This document shows, piece by piece, positions 1 to 7,943 of a stretch of 11,075 nucleotides of DNA. The stretch's first letter is position 1. Each line of letters begins with the position of its first letter. A program made the position numbers and the translations under genes. Source of the DNA: Actinomycetota bacterium (lineage in GTDB: Bacteria > Actinomycetota > Actinomycetes > Actinomycetales > Microbacteriaceae); NCBI GenBank assembly GCA_009704225.1, contig WLEN01000013.1, forward strand, positions 1 to 11,075. Reading direction: 5' to 3'. A model generated the notes under the pieces. The model saw only the letters and a program-made list of their open reading frames with translations. It did not search any database and had not been told where the DNA came from.

Positions 1-303
1 GCGATTGCCGGCTGGACGCCAGTGCTCGACGTCTGTGTCATCACGGGCGAGGACGGCCCGCACACCGCACTCGTCATCTCGGCGGGTGGAGTCGTTTCTG
101 ATGCCGTCGCACCGCCCGGAACCCCGCACCTGCGACCCGAGACGATCACCCTTCTCTCGGCATTGCTGATCGGCGACTGGGCGGTCGCCGATGCCTCGCC
201 GGACGGCGCTCGAATCGAGGCGCGTGGTATCGTCGCGGCGTACGCTCAGTTCCACCTTGAACGGTCGATTCGATCGCTCGGACACATCGATCGGACGGAA
301 TGA
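1..303 (+). CDS. recO: DNA repair protein RecO, C-terminal part (5' end outside window)
   Basis: RecO loads RecA onto SSB-coated single-stranded DNA with RecR/RecF in recombinational repair. Only the last 100 residues are present, and frame 1 is open from the first base. Recognition rests on the C-terminal RecO pattern: an 'AGW.P.LD.C' segment, then '[15 protein letters not shown]', '[17 protein letters not shown]' and the final helix '[15 protein letters not shown]', which matches the usual RecO ending. Many actinobacterial RecO proteins carry two CxxC pairs (a Zn site) in this segment. Here only one cysteine is visible (residue 12 of the fragment), and the other positions read T, S and V, so the Zn site seems lost. 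The stop overlaps the uppS start (ATGA), implying translational coupling. recO next to uppS is a common actinobacterial order, which supports the call. Confidence 0.88.
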   Translation, partial: AIAGWTPVLDVCVITGEDGPHTALVISAGGVVSDAVAPPGTPHLRPETITLLSALLIGDWAVADASPDGARIEARGIVAAYAQFHLERSIRSLGHIDRTE

Positions 304-1079
304 TGGTCGACTTTCTGCCGCTAAATTACACGGGGCTCACTCCGCCCGTCATTAAGCGCGACCTTGTTCCCGAACACGTCGCCATCGTCATGGACGGTAA
401 CGGCCGATGGGCGAACGCGCGAGGTCTTCCTCGGGTCGAAGGTCACCGGGCGGGCGAGGCCGCTCTGCTCGACGTCGTCGCCGGGGCAATCGAAGTCGGC
501 GTGAAACACTTGTCGGTATACGCGTTTTCGACCGAGAACTGGCGCCGTAGCCCCGAAGAGGTCAAGTTCCTTATGGGGTTCAATCGTGAAGTACTTCGCC
601 GTCGTCGCGACCAGCTCAACGAGTGGGGTGTTCGGGTTCGCTGGGTGGGCCGCGCTCCCAAATTGTGGGCGAGCGTCATCTCGGAACTCCGCGAGGCCGA
701 AGAGATGACGAAGAAGAACTCGGGTCTGACTCTGCAGATGTGCGTCAACTACGGCGGGCGACTCGAACTCGTCGACGCGATTCGAGAAATCGCCGAGGGT
801 GTCGCAAACGGTTCGATCAACCCAGCGCGGATCACCGAAAAGACGGTTCAGGCGCACCTGTACGAGCCATCGCTTCCTGACGTCGACTTGTTTATCCGAT
901 CGTCCGGCGAACAGCGAACGTCCAACTTCCTCTTGTGGCAAAGCGCTTATTCCGAGATGGTCTTCCTCGATACGCTGTGGCCCGACTTCTCGCGTGTGCA
1001 ACTTTGGCGTGCGATCGAGGACTACGCTCGCCGTGACCGTCGCTTCGGTGGTGCGGTTGATGCGCCCGCTCCCCGATAA
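300..1079 (+). CDS. uppS: Isoprenyl (undecaprenyl/decaprenyl) diphosphate synthase, cis-type
   Basis: Cytosolic or membrane-associated cis-prenyltransferase. It condenses isopentenyl-PP units onto an allylic primer to make the C50-C55 polyprenyl-PP that becomes the lipid carrier for peptidoglycan and other wall polymers. The 259 aa length is normal for the family. Signature motifs are all present: '[13 protein letters not shown]' with the catalytic Asp at residue 32, '[15 protein letters not shown]', '[12 protein letters not shown]', and the late '[20 protein letters not shown]' block that binds Mg and pyrophosphate, followed by the family's usual C-terminal '[13 protein letters not shown]'. 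The start is ATGATG at 300-305; the first ATG overlaps the recO stop by 4 nt, and starting at either Met changes the protein by only one residue. Final chain length (C50 or C55) cannot be read from the sequence. Confidence 0.97.
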   Translation: MMVDFLPLNYTGLTPPVIKRDLVPEHVAIVMDGNGRWANARGLPRVEGHRAGEAALLDVVAGAIEVGVKHLSVYAFSTENWRRSPEEVKFLMGFNREVLRRRRDQLNEWGVRVRWVGRAPKLWASVISELREAEEMTKKNSGLTLQMCVNYGGRLELVDAIREIAEGVANGSINPARITEKTVQAHLYEPSLPDVDLFIRSSGEQRTSNFLLWQSAYSEMVFLDTLWPDFSRVQLWRAIEDYARRDRRFGGAVDAPAPR

Positions 1080-1082
1080 ACT
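1057..1082 (+). promoter_or_regulatory. Possible glyS promoter (weak)
   Basis: TAAACT (1077-1082) fits the TANNNT -10 form and would start transcription near 1089, leaving a leader of about 22 nt that holds the GAGGAG ribosome site (1101-1106). A TTGATG at 1057-1062 resembles a -35 box, but the spacer (14 nt) is too short. The 31-nt uppS-glyS gap is the only opening before this gene. Read-through from uppS is equally possible. Confidence 0.22.
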
Positions 1083-1110
1083 GGCGTCACGCCCTGCTTA
1101 GAGGAGACCC

Positions 1111-2496
1111 GTGGCCCAGAACAACCGTCTTGACAACGTCATTTCGCTCGCGAAACGACGTGGTTTCGTGTTTCAAGCCGGAGAAATCTATGGCGGAAGC
1201 CGTTCGGCGTGGGATTACGGCCCACTCGGTGTCGAACTTAAAGAGAACATCAAGCGCCAGTGGTGGAAGGCGATGGTCCAGAACCGACCCGACGTGGTCG
1301 GACTCGATTCGTCCGTCATCCTGCCCCGCGCCGTCTGGGAAGCGTCTGGTCACGTCGACGTGTTCAGCGACCCGCTCGTCGAGTGCCTGTCGTGCCACAA
1401 GCGATTCCGTGCCGACCACCTCGAAGAAGAATTCGAAGAAAAGAAGGGGCGCCCCGCCGAGAACGGCTTGAAGGACATTGCGTGTGGGCACTGTGGTACT
1501 CGTGGGCAGTGGACCGAGCCCAAGGAGTTCTCGGGGATGCTCAAGACCTATCTCGGACCGGTGGAGGACGAATCGGGAATGCACTATTTGCGCCCTGAGA
1601 CGGCCCAAGGAATCTTTGTGAACTTTGCAAACGTCGTGTCGTCAACGCGCCAGAAGCCCCCGTTCGGAATCGGTCAGATTGGAAAGTCGTTCCGTAACGA
1701 GATCACACCAGGCAACTTCATCTTCCGCACCCGCGAGTTCGAGCAAATGGAGATGGAATTCTTTGTTGAGCCGGGAACAGACGAAGAGTGGCACCAGTAT
1801 TGGATCGACGAGCGCTTCCGCTGGTACACCGACCTCGGAATCAACCCCGAGAACTTGCGTTTGTTTGAGCACCCGAAAGAGAAACTGTCGCATTATTCCA
1901 AGCGAACCGTCGATATCGAATACCGTTTCGGTTTCTCGTCGGGCGAGTTTGGCGAGCTCGAGGGCGTTGCGAACCGCACCGACTTCGATCTGACGACCCA
2001 CTCGAAGGCATCCGGAACAGACCTGTCGTACTTCGACCAGGGTAAGAACGAGCGCTGGACACCGTATGTGATCGAACCTGCGGCCGGACTGACCCGTTCA
2101 CTCATGGCGTTCCTCGTGGACGCGTATTACGAGGACGAAGCGCCGAACACCAAGGGCGGAGTCGATGTTCGCACCGTGCTGCGCCTCGATCGCCGTCTTG
2201 CACCCGTCAAAGCCGCGGTTCTTCCGCTGTCACGTCACGAGGAACTCTCGCCGCTGGCGCGTGACCTCGCCGAAAGCCTTCGCAAGCATTGGAACATCGA
2301 TTTCGATGACGCCGGTGCGATTGGACGCCGATATCGTCGCCAGGACGAAATCGGAACTCCGTTCGCCATCACGGTTGACTTCGACACGCTCGAGGACAAA
2401 GCCGTCACGGTTCGGGAACGCGACACGATGGCGCAAGAGCGCGTTTCGCTCGACCGTCTCGAGGGCTACCTGGCGGAGCGACTGCTCGGAGCATAG
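1111..2496 (+). CDS. glyS: Glycyl-tRNA synthetase, class II dimeric type
   Basis: Charges tRNA-Gly with glycine in the cytosol. At 461 aa this is the single-chain alpha2 enzyme found in actinobacteria and eukaryotes, not the alpha2beta2 form of E. coli. The N-terminal '[16 protein letters not shown]' and '[11 protein letters not shown]' open the catalytic domain. A Zn-ribbon insert is formed by C92/C95 (CLSC) and C125/C128 (CGHC). '[14 protein letters not shown]' follows, then class II motif 2 ('FRNEITP', F194-P200, with '[16 protein letters not shown]') and motif 3 ('GLTRSLMAF', around T328-R329). A C-terminal anticodon-binding domain starts near residue 355 ('[11 protein letters not shown]') and ends '[15 protein letters not shown]'. 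The GTG start is set by a strong GAGGAG (1101-1106) 4 nt upstream. dusB begins 1 nt after the stop. Confidence 0.97.
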   Translation: MAQNNRLDNVISLAKRRGFVFQAGEIYGGSRSAWDYGPLGVELKENIKRQWWKAMVQNRPDVVGLDSSVILPRAVWEASGHVDVFSDPLVECLSCHKRFRADHLEEEFEEKKGRPAENGLKDIACGHCGTRGQWTEPKEFSGMLKTYLGPVEDESGMHYLRPETAQGIFVNFANVVSSTRQKPPFGIGQIGKSFRNEITPGNFIFRTREFEQMEMEFFVEPGTDEEWHQYWIDERFRWYTDLGINPENLRLFEHPKEKLSHYSKRTVDIEYRFGFSSGEFGELEGVANRTDFDLTTHSKASGTDLSYFDQGKNERWTPYVIEPAAGLTRSLMAFLVDAYYEDEAPNTKGGVDVRTVLRLDRRLAPVKAAVLPLSRHEELSPLARDLAESLRKHWNIDFDDAGAIGRRYRRQDEIGTPFAITVDFDTLEDKAVTVRERDTMAQERVSLDRLEGYLAERLLGA

Positions 2497-2497
2497 G

Positions 2498-3622
2498 GTG
2501 CGAATCGGCCCGATTGAAACCGACGTTCCCGTCGTTCTCGCTCCTATGGCGGGAATTACAAACACGGCGTTTCGACGGTTGTGCCGCGAATACGGTGGTG
2601 GACTCTTTGTCTCTGAGATGATCACCGCACGAGCTCTCGTCGAACGTAACGAGACGACGATGCGTCTCATTCAGCACCATCCGTCCGAGACCACACGGTC
2701 AATCCAGTTGTACGGCGTCGATCCGAAGACGATGGGTGCAGCGACCCGAATCCTCGTCGACGAAGACCACGCCGATCACATCGACATGAACTTCGGTTGC
2801 CCTGTGCCCAAGGTGACGCGGAAGGGTGGTGGGGCGGCCCTGCCGTGGAAGACGACTCTGTTCGAGCAGATTCTGAAAGAGACCGTCGCTGCGGCCGGCG
2901 ACGTCCCCGTGACCATCAAGATGCGAATGGGTATCGACGATGATCACCTCACCTATCTTGACGCTGCCCGGATCGCTGCGGACCTCGGAGTTGCCGCAAT
3001 CGGGCTTCACGCCCGCACCGCGGCCCAGCACTATTCGGGAAACGCCCACTGGAACGCGATTCGGACGCTCAAGTCTGAAATCAAGGGACTACCGATCTTG
3101 GGCAACGGTGACATCTGGAGTGGTGCGGACGCGAAACGGATGGTTGAGGAAACCGGGTGTGACGGTGTCATCGTCGGACGCGGGTGCCTAGGTCGACCAT
3201 GGTTGTTCGCTGATCTCGAGGCGGCGTTCGGCAAGGACGTCGAGACGATCATGCCGAATTTGGGGTACGTCGCCGACGCCTTCCGTCGGCACGCAGAGTT
3301 GCTGGTCGAATTCCTCGAGGACGAAAACCACGGATGTCGCGACATTCGCAAACACGTCGCGTGGTACTTCAAGGGTTACGCCGTCGGGGGAGAAACCCGT
3401 GCGGCACTTGCTCTGGTCGGTAGCCTCGAGGAAATGGACGCCATTCTCGCCGACCTCGACCGCGACGCCCCATATCCCGGCGCCGATGCAGAGGGTCAAC
3501 GCGGCCGCGCCGGTACCCCGAAACGTCCGTCGTTACCCGACGGCTGGCTGAACTCGCGCGAGATTTTGGGTTCGCACATGAAGGAATTGGTCGACACCGA
3601 ATCGAGCCACAGTGGGGGATAA
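2498..3622 (+). CDS. dusB: tRNA-dihydrouridine synthase, DusB-like
   Basis: FMN-dependent enzyme that reduces specific uridines in the D-loop of tRNA using NADPH. I place the start at GTG 2498, giving 374 aa. It lies 1 nt after the glyS stop, has GGAG at 2488-2491 (6-nt spacing), and is followed at once by conserved sequence. The frame stays open far upstream, but that part lies over glyS and shows no Dus homology. TIM-barrel motifs: 'LAPMAGITNTAFRRL' (FMN binding, residues 14-28), 'IDMNFGCPVPKV' with the catalytic Cys at 101, 'KGGGAALPW', 'VTIKMRMG', 'IGLHARTAAQHYSG', 'ILGNGDIWS' and 'GVIVGRGCLGRPWLF'. The C-terminal helical RNA-binding domain contains 'RDIRKHVAWYFKGY'. The 3' end overlaps dgt by 11 nt. 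DusB assignment (rather than DusA or DusC) follows the general bacterial single-copy type; the exact uridine target is inferred. Confidence 0.95.
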   Translation: MRIGPIETDVPVVLAPMAGITNTAFRRLCREYGGGLFVSEMITARALVERNETTMRLIQHHPSETTRSIQLYGVDPKTMGAATRILVDEDHADHIDMNFGCPVPKVTRKGGGAALPWKTTLFEQILKETVAAAGDVPVTIKMRMGIDDDHLTYLDAARIAADLGVAAIGLHARTAAQHYSGNAHWNAIRTLKSEIKGLPILGNGDIWSGADAKRMVEETGCDGVIVGRGCLGRPWLFADLEAAFGKDVETIMPNLGYVADAFRRHAELLVEFLEDENHGCRDIRKHVAWYFKGYAVGGETRAALALVGSLEEMDAILADLDRDAPYPGADAEGQRGRAGTPKRPSLPDGWLNSREILGSHMKELVDTESSHSGG

Positions 3623-4856
3623 CGGGTACTCCGCATCCGACCTCGAACGAGCCTTCCCCGAGGGCTCGAAGGGCGAACGCTCCGACTTTGCACGCGACCG
3701 CGGACGACTTTTGCACTCGAGTGCACTTCGTCGCCTGGCAGCAAAGACGCAGGTGTTGTCGCCGACGGCTGGACTCGACTTTGCCCGAAACCGCTTGACA
3801 CACTCCCTCGAGGTCGCACAAGTCGGTCGTGAGATCGGCGCAAGTTTGGGGCTCGATCCTGACCTCGTCGACACCGCGTGTCTCGCCCACGACCTCGGTC
3901 ACCCGCCGTTCGGGCACAACGGCGAAAAGGCCCTCAACGACTGGGCGTTACCGTTCGGTGGCTTTGAAGGCAACGCGCAAACGCTTCGAATACTCACGCG
4001 AATCGAACCCAAAGTGTTCGACGACTCCGGGCACAGTTTTGGGCTGAATCTCACTCGCGCAAGCCTCGACGCGTCGTGCAAATACCCCTGGACGCAGGCA
4101 ACTGGTGTTGCTGAACCAGGAGGCCGCACCAAATTCGGCGTGTATGAATCAGATGTTCCGATTTTCAACTGGATCCGACAAGGCGCTGATGACCGCCGAC
4201 TGTGCATTGAAGCGCAAGTCATGGATCTGTCTGACGACATCGGTTATTCGGTGCATGACTTCGAAGACGCGATTGTGAACGGGTATATCGATGTTCGCGC
4301 GCTGTCGTCCCGCGTTAACCATGATGACCTCGTTGACTCAATGGTCGAATGGATTGGCGGTGAGTTGCCGCACGACGACCTCGTTGCCGCGTTCGACCGT
4401 CTCGATGGGCTCACGTCGTGGATCGAAACGTGGGAAGGATCACGTCAGGAAATGGGCGCTCTCAAGAATCTCACGTCGACACTAATCGGTCGATTCGCCG
4501 GGTCAGCTACGGCTGCCACTCGGGAACACGCGACCGCCGCTAGCCTCGTTCGATTCGGTGCCGATGTTGTTGTCCCCGCCGAGACTCGCGCCGAAATTGC
4601 GGTGCTCAAGGGAATTGTCGCCGCGAACGTCATGTCCCACGAATCGCGTAGACCGATTTATTCTCGACAGCGCGAACTTATTCAGGAATTGTGTGCCATT
4701 CTCGCCGCCTCGGGGACTAAGCACCTCGAACCAGGTTTTGCCGCCGATTTCACCGCGGCAACTACCGAGGCCGAGGCAATGCGCGCGATCATCGACCAGG
4801 TCGCGTCACTCACGGATCAGAGCGCACTCGTCTGGCACGAGCGGCTCGCCCCCTAA
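3612..4856 (+). CDS. dgt: Deoxyguanosinetriphosphate triphosphohydrolase-like protein (HD superfamily)
   Basis: Metal-dependent dNTPase that splits dNTPs to the deoxynucleoside plus triphosphate, affecting dNTP pools. 414 aa, normal for the bacterial Dgt type 2 family. The HD metal site is complete: H64 in 'RNRLTHSLEVAQ', H93-D94 in 'ACLAHDLGHPPFGHNGE', and the distal Asp in 'MDLSDDIGYSVHDFED' (D208/D209). The N-terminal 'RSDFARDRGRLLHSSALRRLAAKTQV' region (from residue 23) and 'GNAQTLRILTRIE' (120-132) are also typical. GTG 3612 is the first possible start after the in-frame stop at 3579-3581, and it lies inside the last 11 nt of dusB. No good ribosome site is seen, so expression probably depends on coupling. 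dnaG follows after 30 nt; dgt-dnaG adjacency is common in actinobacteria and links nucleotide pools to priming. True substrate preference (dGTP or any dNTP) is not readable. Confidence 0.95.
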   Translation: MGDNGYSASDLERAFPEGSKGERSDFARDRGRLLHSSALRRLAAKTQVLSPTAGLDFARNRLTHSLEVAQVGREIGASLGLDPDLVDTACLAHDLGHPPFGHNGEKALNDWALPFGGFEGNAQTLRILTRIEPKVFDDSGHSFGLNLTRASLDASCKYPWTQATGVAEPGGRTKFGVYESDVPIFNWIRQGADDRRLCIEAQVMDLSDDIGYSVHDFEDAIVNGYIDVRALSSRVNHDDLVDSMVEWIGGELPHDDLVAAFDRLDGLTSWIETWEGSRQEMGALKNLTSTLIGRFAGSATAATREHATAASLVRFGADVVVPAETRAEIAVLKGIVAANVMSHESRRPIYSRQRELIQELCAILAASGTKHLEPGFAADFTAATTEAEAMRAIIDQVASLTDQSALVWHERLAP

Positions 4857-4874
4857 ACCTGTCGACCCACTCCG

Positions 4875-4880
4875 TAGAAT
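4875..4880 (+). promoter_or_regulatory. -10 box TAGAAT giving a predicted leaderless dnaG mRNA
   Basis: TAGAAT matches the TANNNT -10 consensus of housekeeping sigma factors and ends exactly 6 nt before the dnaG GTG. Transcription would therefore begin at or within a base of the start codon. No Shine-Dalgarno is visible upstream of dnaG, which agrees with leaderless translation. I see no convincing -35 box at 16-18 nt spacing. The same TANNNT-N6-GTG layout occurs at two other genes in the window. Confidence 0.55.
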
Positions 4881-4886
4881 GGGTTC

Positions 4887-6797
4887 GTGGCTGGTCTCAT
4901 ACGGAAATCGGATATCGATGAGGTAAAGCAGCGCGCCAACATTGCCGATATTGTCGGCCAATACGTCACTCTCAAGCGTGGTGGGGCTGATTCGCTCAAG
5001 GGATTGTGCCCTTTCCACGATGAAAAATCACCGAGTTTCAGCGTTCGACCGAACGTCGGAATGTACAAGTGCTTCGGGTGCGGCGAGAGCGGTGACGTTT
5101 ACAAGTTTTTGCAGCAAATCGACATGATGACGTTCTCGGAAGCCGTCGAAAAAGTGGCGGCTACCATCAACTTTTCGCTGACGTACGAAGACGGCAGCCC
5201 CGAGCGCGAGTCCGGCAACCGATCTCGGTTGCTCGAAGCGAATCGCGCAGCGGAACTGTATTTCATCGAACAACTATCGTCGCCCGAGGCTGAGTTTGGA
5301 CGCGACTTCCTGACCGGTCGGGGTTTCGATCGCGCCGCGTGCGAAATGTTCGGGGTCGGATACGCTCCCAACTCATTTGACGCACTGCGCAAGTATCTGA
5401 CGGCCAAAAAGTTCACGGAAGTTGAGCTCGAAACCGCTGGTTTACTATCCCGCGGCGAACGCGGTGTGTACGACCGATTTCGGGGCCGTCTCGTCTGGCC
5501 GATTCGCGACGTGACAGGCGCAACGATTGGGTTCGGTGCGCGTCGACTTCGCGATGACGACAACGGTCCGAAGTACTTGAATACCCCCGAGACGCCCGTG
5601 TATCACAAGGCGAAAGTTCTCTACGGGCTTGACCTCGCGAAGCGCAATATTTCGAAGGACCGCAAGGTCGTTGTCGTCGAGGGGTACACCGACGTCATGG
5701 CCTGTCATCTCGCGGGAATCACGACAGCGGTGGCGACGTGCGGAACTGCGTTCGGAAGTGACCACGTCTCACTCATCCGGCGTGTCCTGGGTGACATTGA
5801 TGCAGGAGACTCCCGAAGTCGCGGTGAGGTCATTTTCACGTTCGACCCAGACGAAGCTGGGCAAAAAGCGGCCTCAAAAGCGTTCGCCGAGGATTCTAAA
5901 TTCGTGGCGAACACCTTCGTCGTGGTCGCGCCAGACGGTCTCGACCCTTCCGACCTGCGACAACAACGTGGTGACGCGGCGCTGGCTGCGATATTTGAGA
6001 CCAAGACGCCGCTGTTCGAATTCATCATTCGTCGAACTATCGCGGGCTTTGACCTGTCGACGGTCGAGGGTCGAGTTCACGCTACTCGTGCCGTTGCGCC
6101 CATCATCATTGGAATCAAGGACCGCTCGATGATTGACGGGTACGTCCGGGTTGTGTCGGGTTGGCTCGGCGTCGAACCCGCCGATGTCCGTGCGGCGATG
6201 CGCGCCGGCGGCGGTCGCGTTGTGGTCGAAGTCGAAAAGGAGCATGGCGCAATCGGGTCGTTTGCGTCCCTCGGCACGGACGTCAATGCCAAACGCGAAC
6301 GTGATGTCATCGTCGCGTTGCTTCGATACCCAGAACTCATCGGTCTTTCCCGAGCGGGGGATATCGTCGCCTGCCACTTCACCAACCCGTCGCTCGGTCG
6401 AATTCGCAGCGCGATGGTCACCGTATTCGCAGATTTCGCCTCTCCGAACTGGATTTCGCGAGTGATCGACGAGGCGGGCGATGAATTGCGTCCCTTGGTT
6501 TCGGAGCTCGCCATGGTGGACATTCCGGTCAGGCGTGTCACCATCTCAAAACCGCGAATCGAGGATGATGCGGCGGTCATCGCTCGCGTTGCGGAAGAGG
6601 AACGACGCACGAGTGCAAACATCGCCACCTATGTTGTCGATGTCGCCTCCGCACTGATTGAAGCCGACATCATCCGCCAACGTGACGAACTGCATAGCGT
6701 TCTGCAACGCACCCCGGAAGGCGATGTCGAGCACAGTTCGTTGCAACAACGCATCTCGGAACTCGAAATGCGCCGTCGCGCGATGAAGGTTGAATAG
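4887..6797 (+). CDS. dnaG: DNA primase DnaG
   Basis: Synthesises RNA primers at the replication fork in contact with the DnaB helicase. 636 aa with the standard three parts. The N-terminal Zn domain has the CHC2 motif C41, H44, C62, C65 ('CPFHDEKSPSF', 'KCFGCGESGD'). The central RNA polymerase/TOPRIM domain has 'FGVGYAP' and 'VVVEGYTDVMACHLAG' (catalytic Glu at 265), plus 'FTFDPDEAGQKAA' with metal-binding D320 and D322. The C-terminal helicase-interaction region includes 'RDVIVALLRYPELI' and ends in a helical, charged tail (about residues 575-636). GTG 4887 is chosen because the conserved primase N-terminus ('GLIRKSDIDEVKQRANI') begins right after it and no in-frame alternative fits. It may be read both from the upstream operon and from its own promoter. 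The dehydrogenase gene starts 4 nt past the stop. Confidence 0.97.
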   Translation: MAGLIRKSDIDEVKQRANIADIVGQYVTLKRGGADSLKGLCPFHDEKSPSFSVRPNVGMYKCFGCGESGDVYKFLQQIDMMTFSEAVEKVAATINFSLTYEDGSPERESGNRSRLLEANRAAELYFIEQLSSPEAEFGRDFLTGRGFDRAACEMFGVGYAPNSFDALRKYLTAKKFTEVELETAGLLSRGERGVYDRFRGRLVWPIRDVTGATIGFGARRLRDDDNGPKYLNTPETPVYHKAKVLYGLDLAKRNISKDRKVVVVEGYTDVMACHLAGITTAVATCGTAFGSDHVSLIRRVLGDIDAGDSRSRGEVIFTFDPDEAGQKAASKAFAEDSKFVANTFVVVAPDGLDPSDLRQQRGDAALAAIFETKTPLFEFIIRRTIAGFDLSTVEGRVHATRAVAPIIIGIKDRSMIDGYVRVVSGWLGVEPADVRAAMRAGGGRVVVEVEKEHGAIGSFASLGTDVNAKRERDVIVALLRYPELIGLSRAGDIVACHFTNPSLGRIRSAMVTVFADFASPNWISRVIDEAGDELRPLVSELAMVDIPVRRVTISKPRIEDDAAVIARVAEEERRTSANIATYVVDVASALIEADIIRQRDELHSVLQRTPEGDVEHSSLQQRISELEMRRRAMKVE

Positions 6798-6801
6798 CGC
6801 C

Positions 6802-7809
6802 ATGTCTGTCGCTCCCGATCGCCCCGCGCAACATCGCGACCTCCCCGGCTCGTCGCCGTCAGTGCCACACCGTCCTCTGACCCCCGGGCCGATTGCCGTT
6901 GAACCGATGCAGAACGCGATGTTCGTCGCTGCGGTCGAGGCTGGCGGAGGAACGGTCTCCCCGTTGTCGAACGATACGCGAGGACTGGTGTGGCTCAGCG
7001 AAAAGCGCGCAGACGAACTTACCCTGATTCTTCAGAACCACCCCGGCATCGAATGGGTGCAATTGCCGTGGGCGGGAGTTGATGGTTTTCGGGAGATTTT
7101 TGCCTCGATTGACCACGACACGGCTCCTGTGTTCACGTCGGCGAAGGGCTCGTATGCCGAGCCGGTGGCGGAACACGCGTTCGCGCTCGCGCTCGCGCTA
7201 CAGCGGGAGTTACCATCGAAATCACGCGACGCGGTGTGGCAGAAAGAACGAACAGGATTGTCGCTATACGGCAACCATGTCGTCATTCTCGGCGCCGGCG
7301 GAATCACGACCGAACTACTTCGACTTCTCGAGCCTTTCCGTGTCACCACCACAGTTGTTCGGCGCTCGAACGAGCCACTCCCGGGAGCGACCCATACGAT
7401 AACGGCCCACGAATTGCACTCGGTGTTGCCGTCGGCGGACGTCGTGATTCTCGCTGCTGCGGCGACCCCGGACACTCACCACATCATCGGAGCGCCCGAG
7501 CTTTCGCTTTTGCCCAGCCACGCTGTGTTGGTCAACGTAGCTCGCGGCTCATTGCTCGATCAGGATGCGCTCGTCGCATCGCTAAACGCGGACGAACTGT
7601 GGGGAGCGGCGCTCGACGTCACCGATCCAGAGCCCCTTCCCGAGGGTCACCCTCTGTGGCAGATCCCGCGGTGTGTCATCACCTCGCACTCGGCGGACAC
7701 TCCTCTCATGACCGCCCACTTGCTCGGCACACGAATCGAACGGAACGTCAGAGCGTTCCTCGCGGGGACCGCATTTATTGGAATTGTGGACACTCGAGCA
7801 GGTTATTGA
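6802..7809 (+). CDS. D-isomer-specific 2-hydroxyacid dehydrogenase family protein
   Basis: NAD(P)-dependent oxidoreductase that interconverts a 2-hydroxyacid and a 2-ketoacid; the substrate is not identifiable. I use ATG 6802 (335 aa), 4 nt after dnaG; a TTG at 6790 would overlap dnaG and add 4 residues. A GAAGG lies 12 nt upstream, so the ribosome site is weak and coupling to dnaG is likely. The N-terminal substrate-domain part includes 'WVQLPWAGVDGF' and 'GSYAEPVAEHAFALALAL'. The Rossmann nucleotide-binding loop is 'ILGAGGIT' (G164, G166), with Thr169 where the third Gly of GxGxxG is expected. The family catalytic triad is visible: R248 ('VNVARGSLLD'), E277 ('DPEPLPEGHPLW') and H296 ('TSHSADT'). 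Members act on glyoxylate, hydroxypyruvate, phosphoglycerate, lactate or formate. The short first domain argues against SerA-type phosphoglycerate dehydrogenase. Confidence 0.9.
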   Translation: MSVAPDRPAQHRDLPGSSPSVPHRPLTPGPIAVEPMQNAMFVAAVEAGGGTVSPLSNDTRGLVWLSEKRADELTLILQNHPGIEWVQLPWAGVDGFREIFASIDHDTAPVFTSAKGSYAEPVAEHAFALALALQRELPSKSRDAVWQKERTGLSLYGNHVVILGAGGITTELLRLLEPFRVTTTVVRRSNEPLPGATHTITAHELHSVLPSADVVILAAAATPDTHHIIGAPELSLLPSHAVLVNVARGSLLDQDALVASLNADELWGAALDVTDPEPLPEGHPLWQIPRCVITSHSADTPLMTAHLLGTRIERNVRAFLAGTAFIGIVDTRAGY

Positions 7810-7824
7810 GCCCGAGAGTTTTGG

Positions 7825-7830
7825 TATAGT
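7825..7830 (+). promoter_or_regulatory. -10 box TATAGT for tRNA-Asn
   Basis: TATAGT is a near-consensus -10 hexamer placed 11 nt before the mature tRNA 5' end, giving a predicted transcription start near 7837 and a 5-nt leader for RNase P to remove. The -35 region falls at the end of the dehydrogenase gene and is not clear (TTGAGC at 7806-7811 is too close). It may also drive the downstream kinase-azlCD genes, since no terminator is seen after the tRNA. Confidence 0.7.
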
Positions 7831-7841
7831 AAGTGTCACCT

Positions 7842-7917
7842 TCCTCGATAGCTCAATTGGCAGAGCAATCGGCTGTTAACCGATAGGTTCTTGGTTCGAG
7901 TCCAAGTCGGGGAGCCA
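7842..7917 (+). tRNA. tRNA-Asn (anticodon GTT)
   Basis: 76-nt cloverleaf. Acceptor stem TCCTCGA pairs with TCGGGGA (7907-7913), with one U-G pair. The D arm has GCTC/GAGC. The anticodon arm ATCGG-CTGTTAA-CCGAT has anticodon GTT at 7875-7877. The T arm CTTGG-TTCGAGT-CCAAG has the standard TTCGA T-loop. Discriminator is G (7914), and the CCA end is encoded (7915-7917). GTT reads AAC and AAU as asparagine. Its own -10 box lies just upstream. The kinase-like gene begins 46 nt downstream with no terminator between. Confidence 0.97.
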
Positions 7918-7943
7918 AACACCTAGGGCAATGAGCTCGGAGA

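Noticed and set aside
321..1001. 226-codon open frame on the minus strand across uppS
   Set aside because: No recognisable motif, and it mirrors a well-supported gene; G+C-rich codon structure commonly leaves antisense frames open.
2165..2497. Long upstream extension of the dusB reading frame (111 extra codons)
   Set aside because: It lies over glyS in another frame, shows arginine/serine-rich shadow composition with no Dus similarity, and GTG 2498 has a proper ribosome site and conserved sequence right after it.
3369..3917. 182-codon minus-strand frame across the dusB-dgt junction
   Set aside because: Overlaps two clearly coding genes, is rich in Arg/Cys without pattern, and has no ribosome site or partner.
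7922..7938. CCTAGG and GAGCTC palindromes after the tRNA as an attachment site or terminator
   Set aside because: Ordinary 6-bp palindromes; no repeated tRNA 3' end, no integrase and no T-tract nearby.
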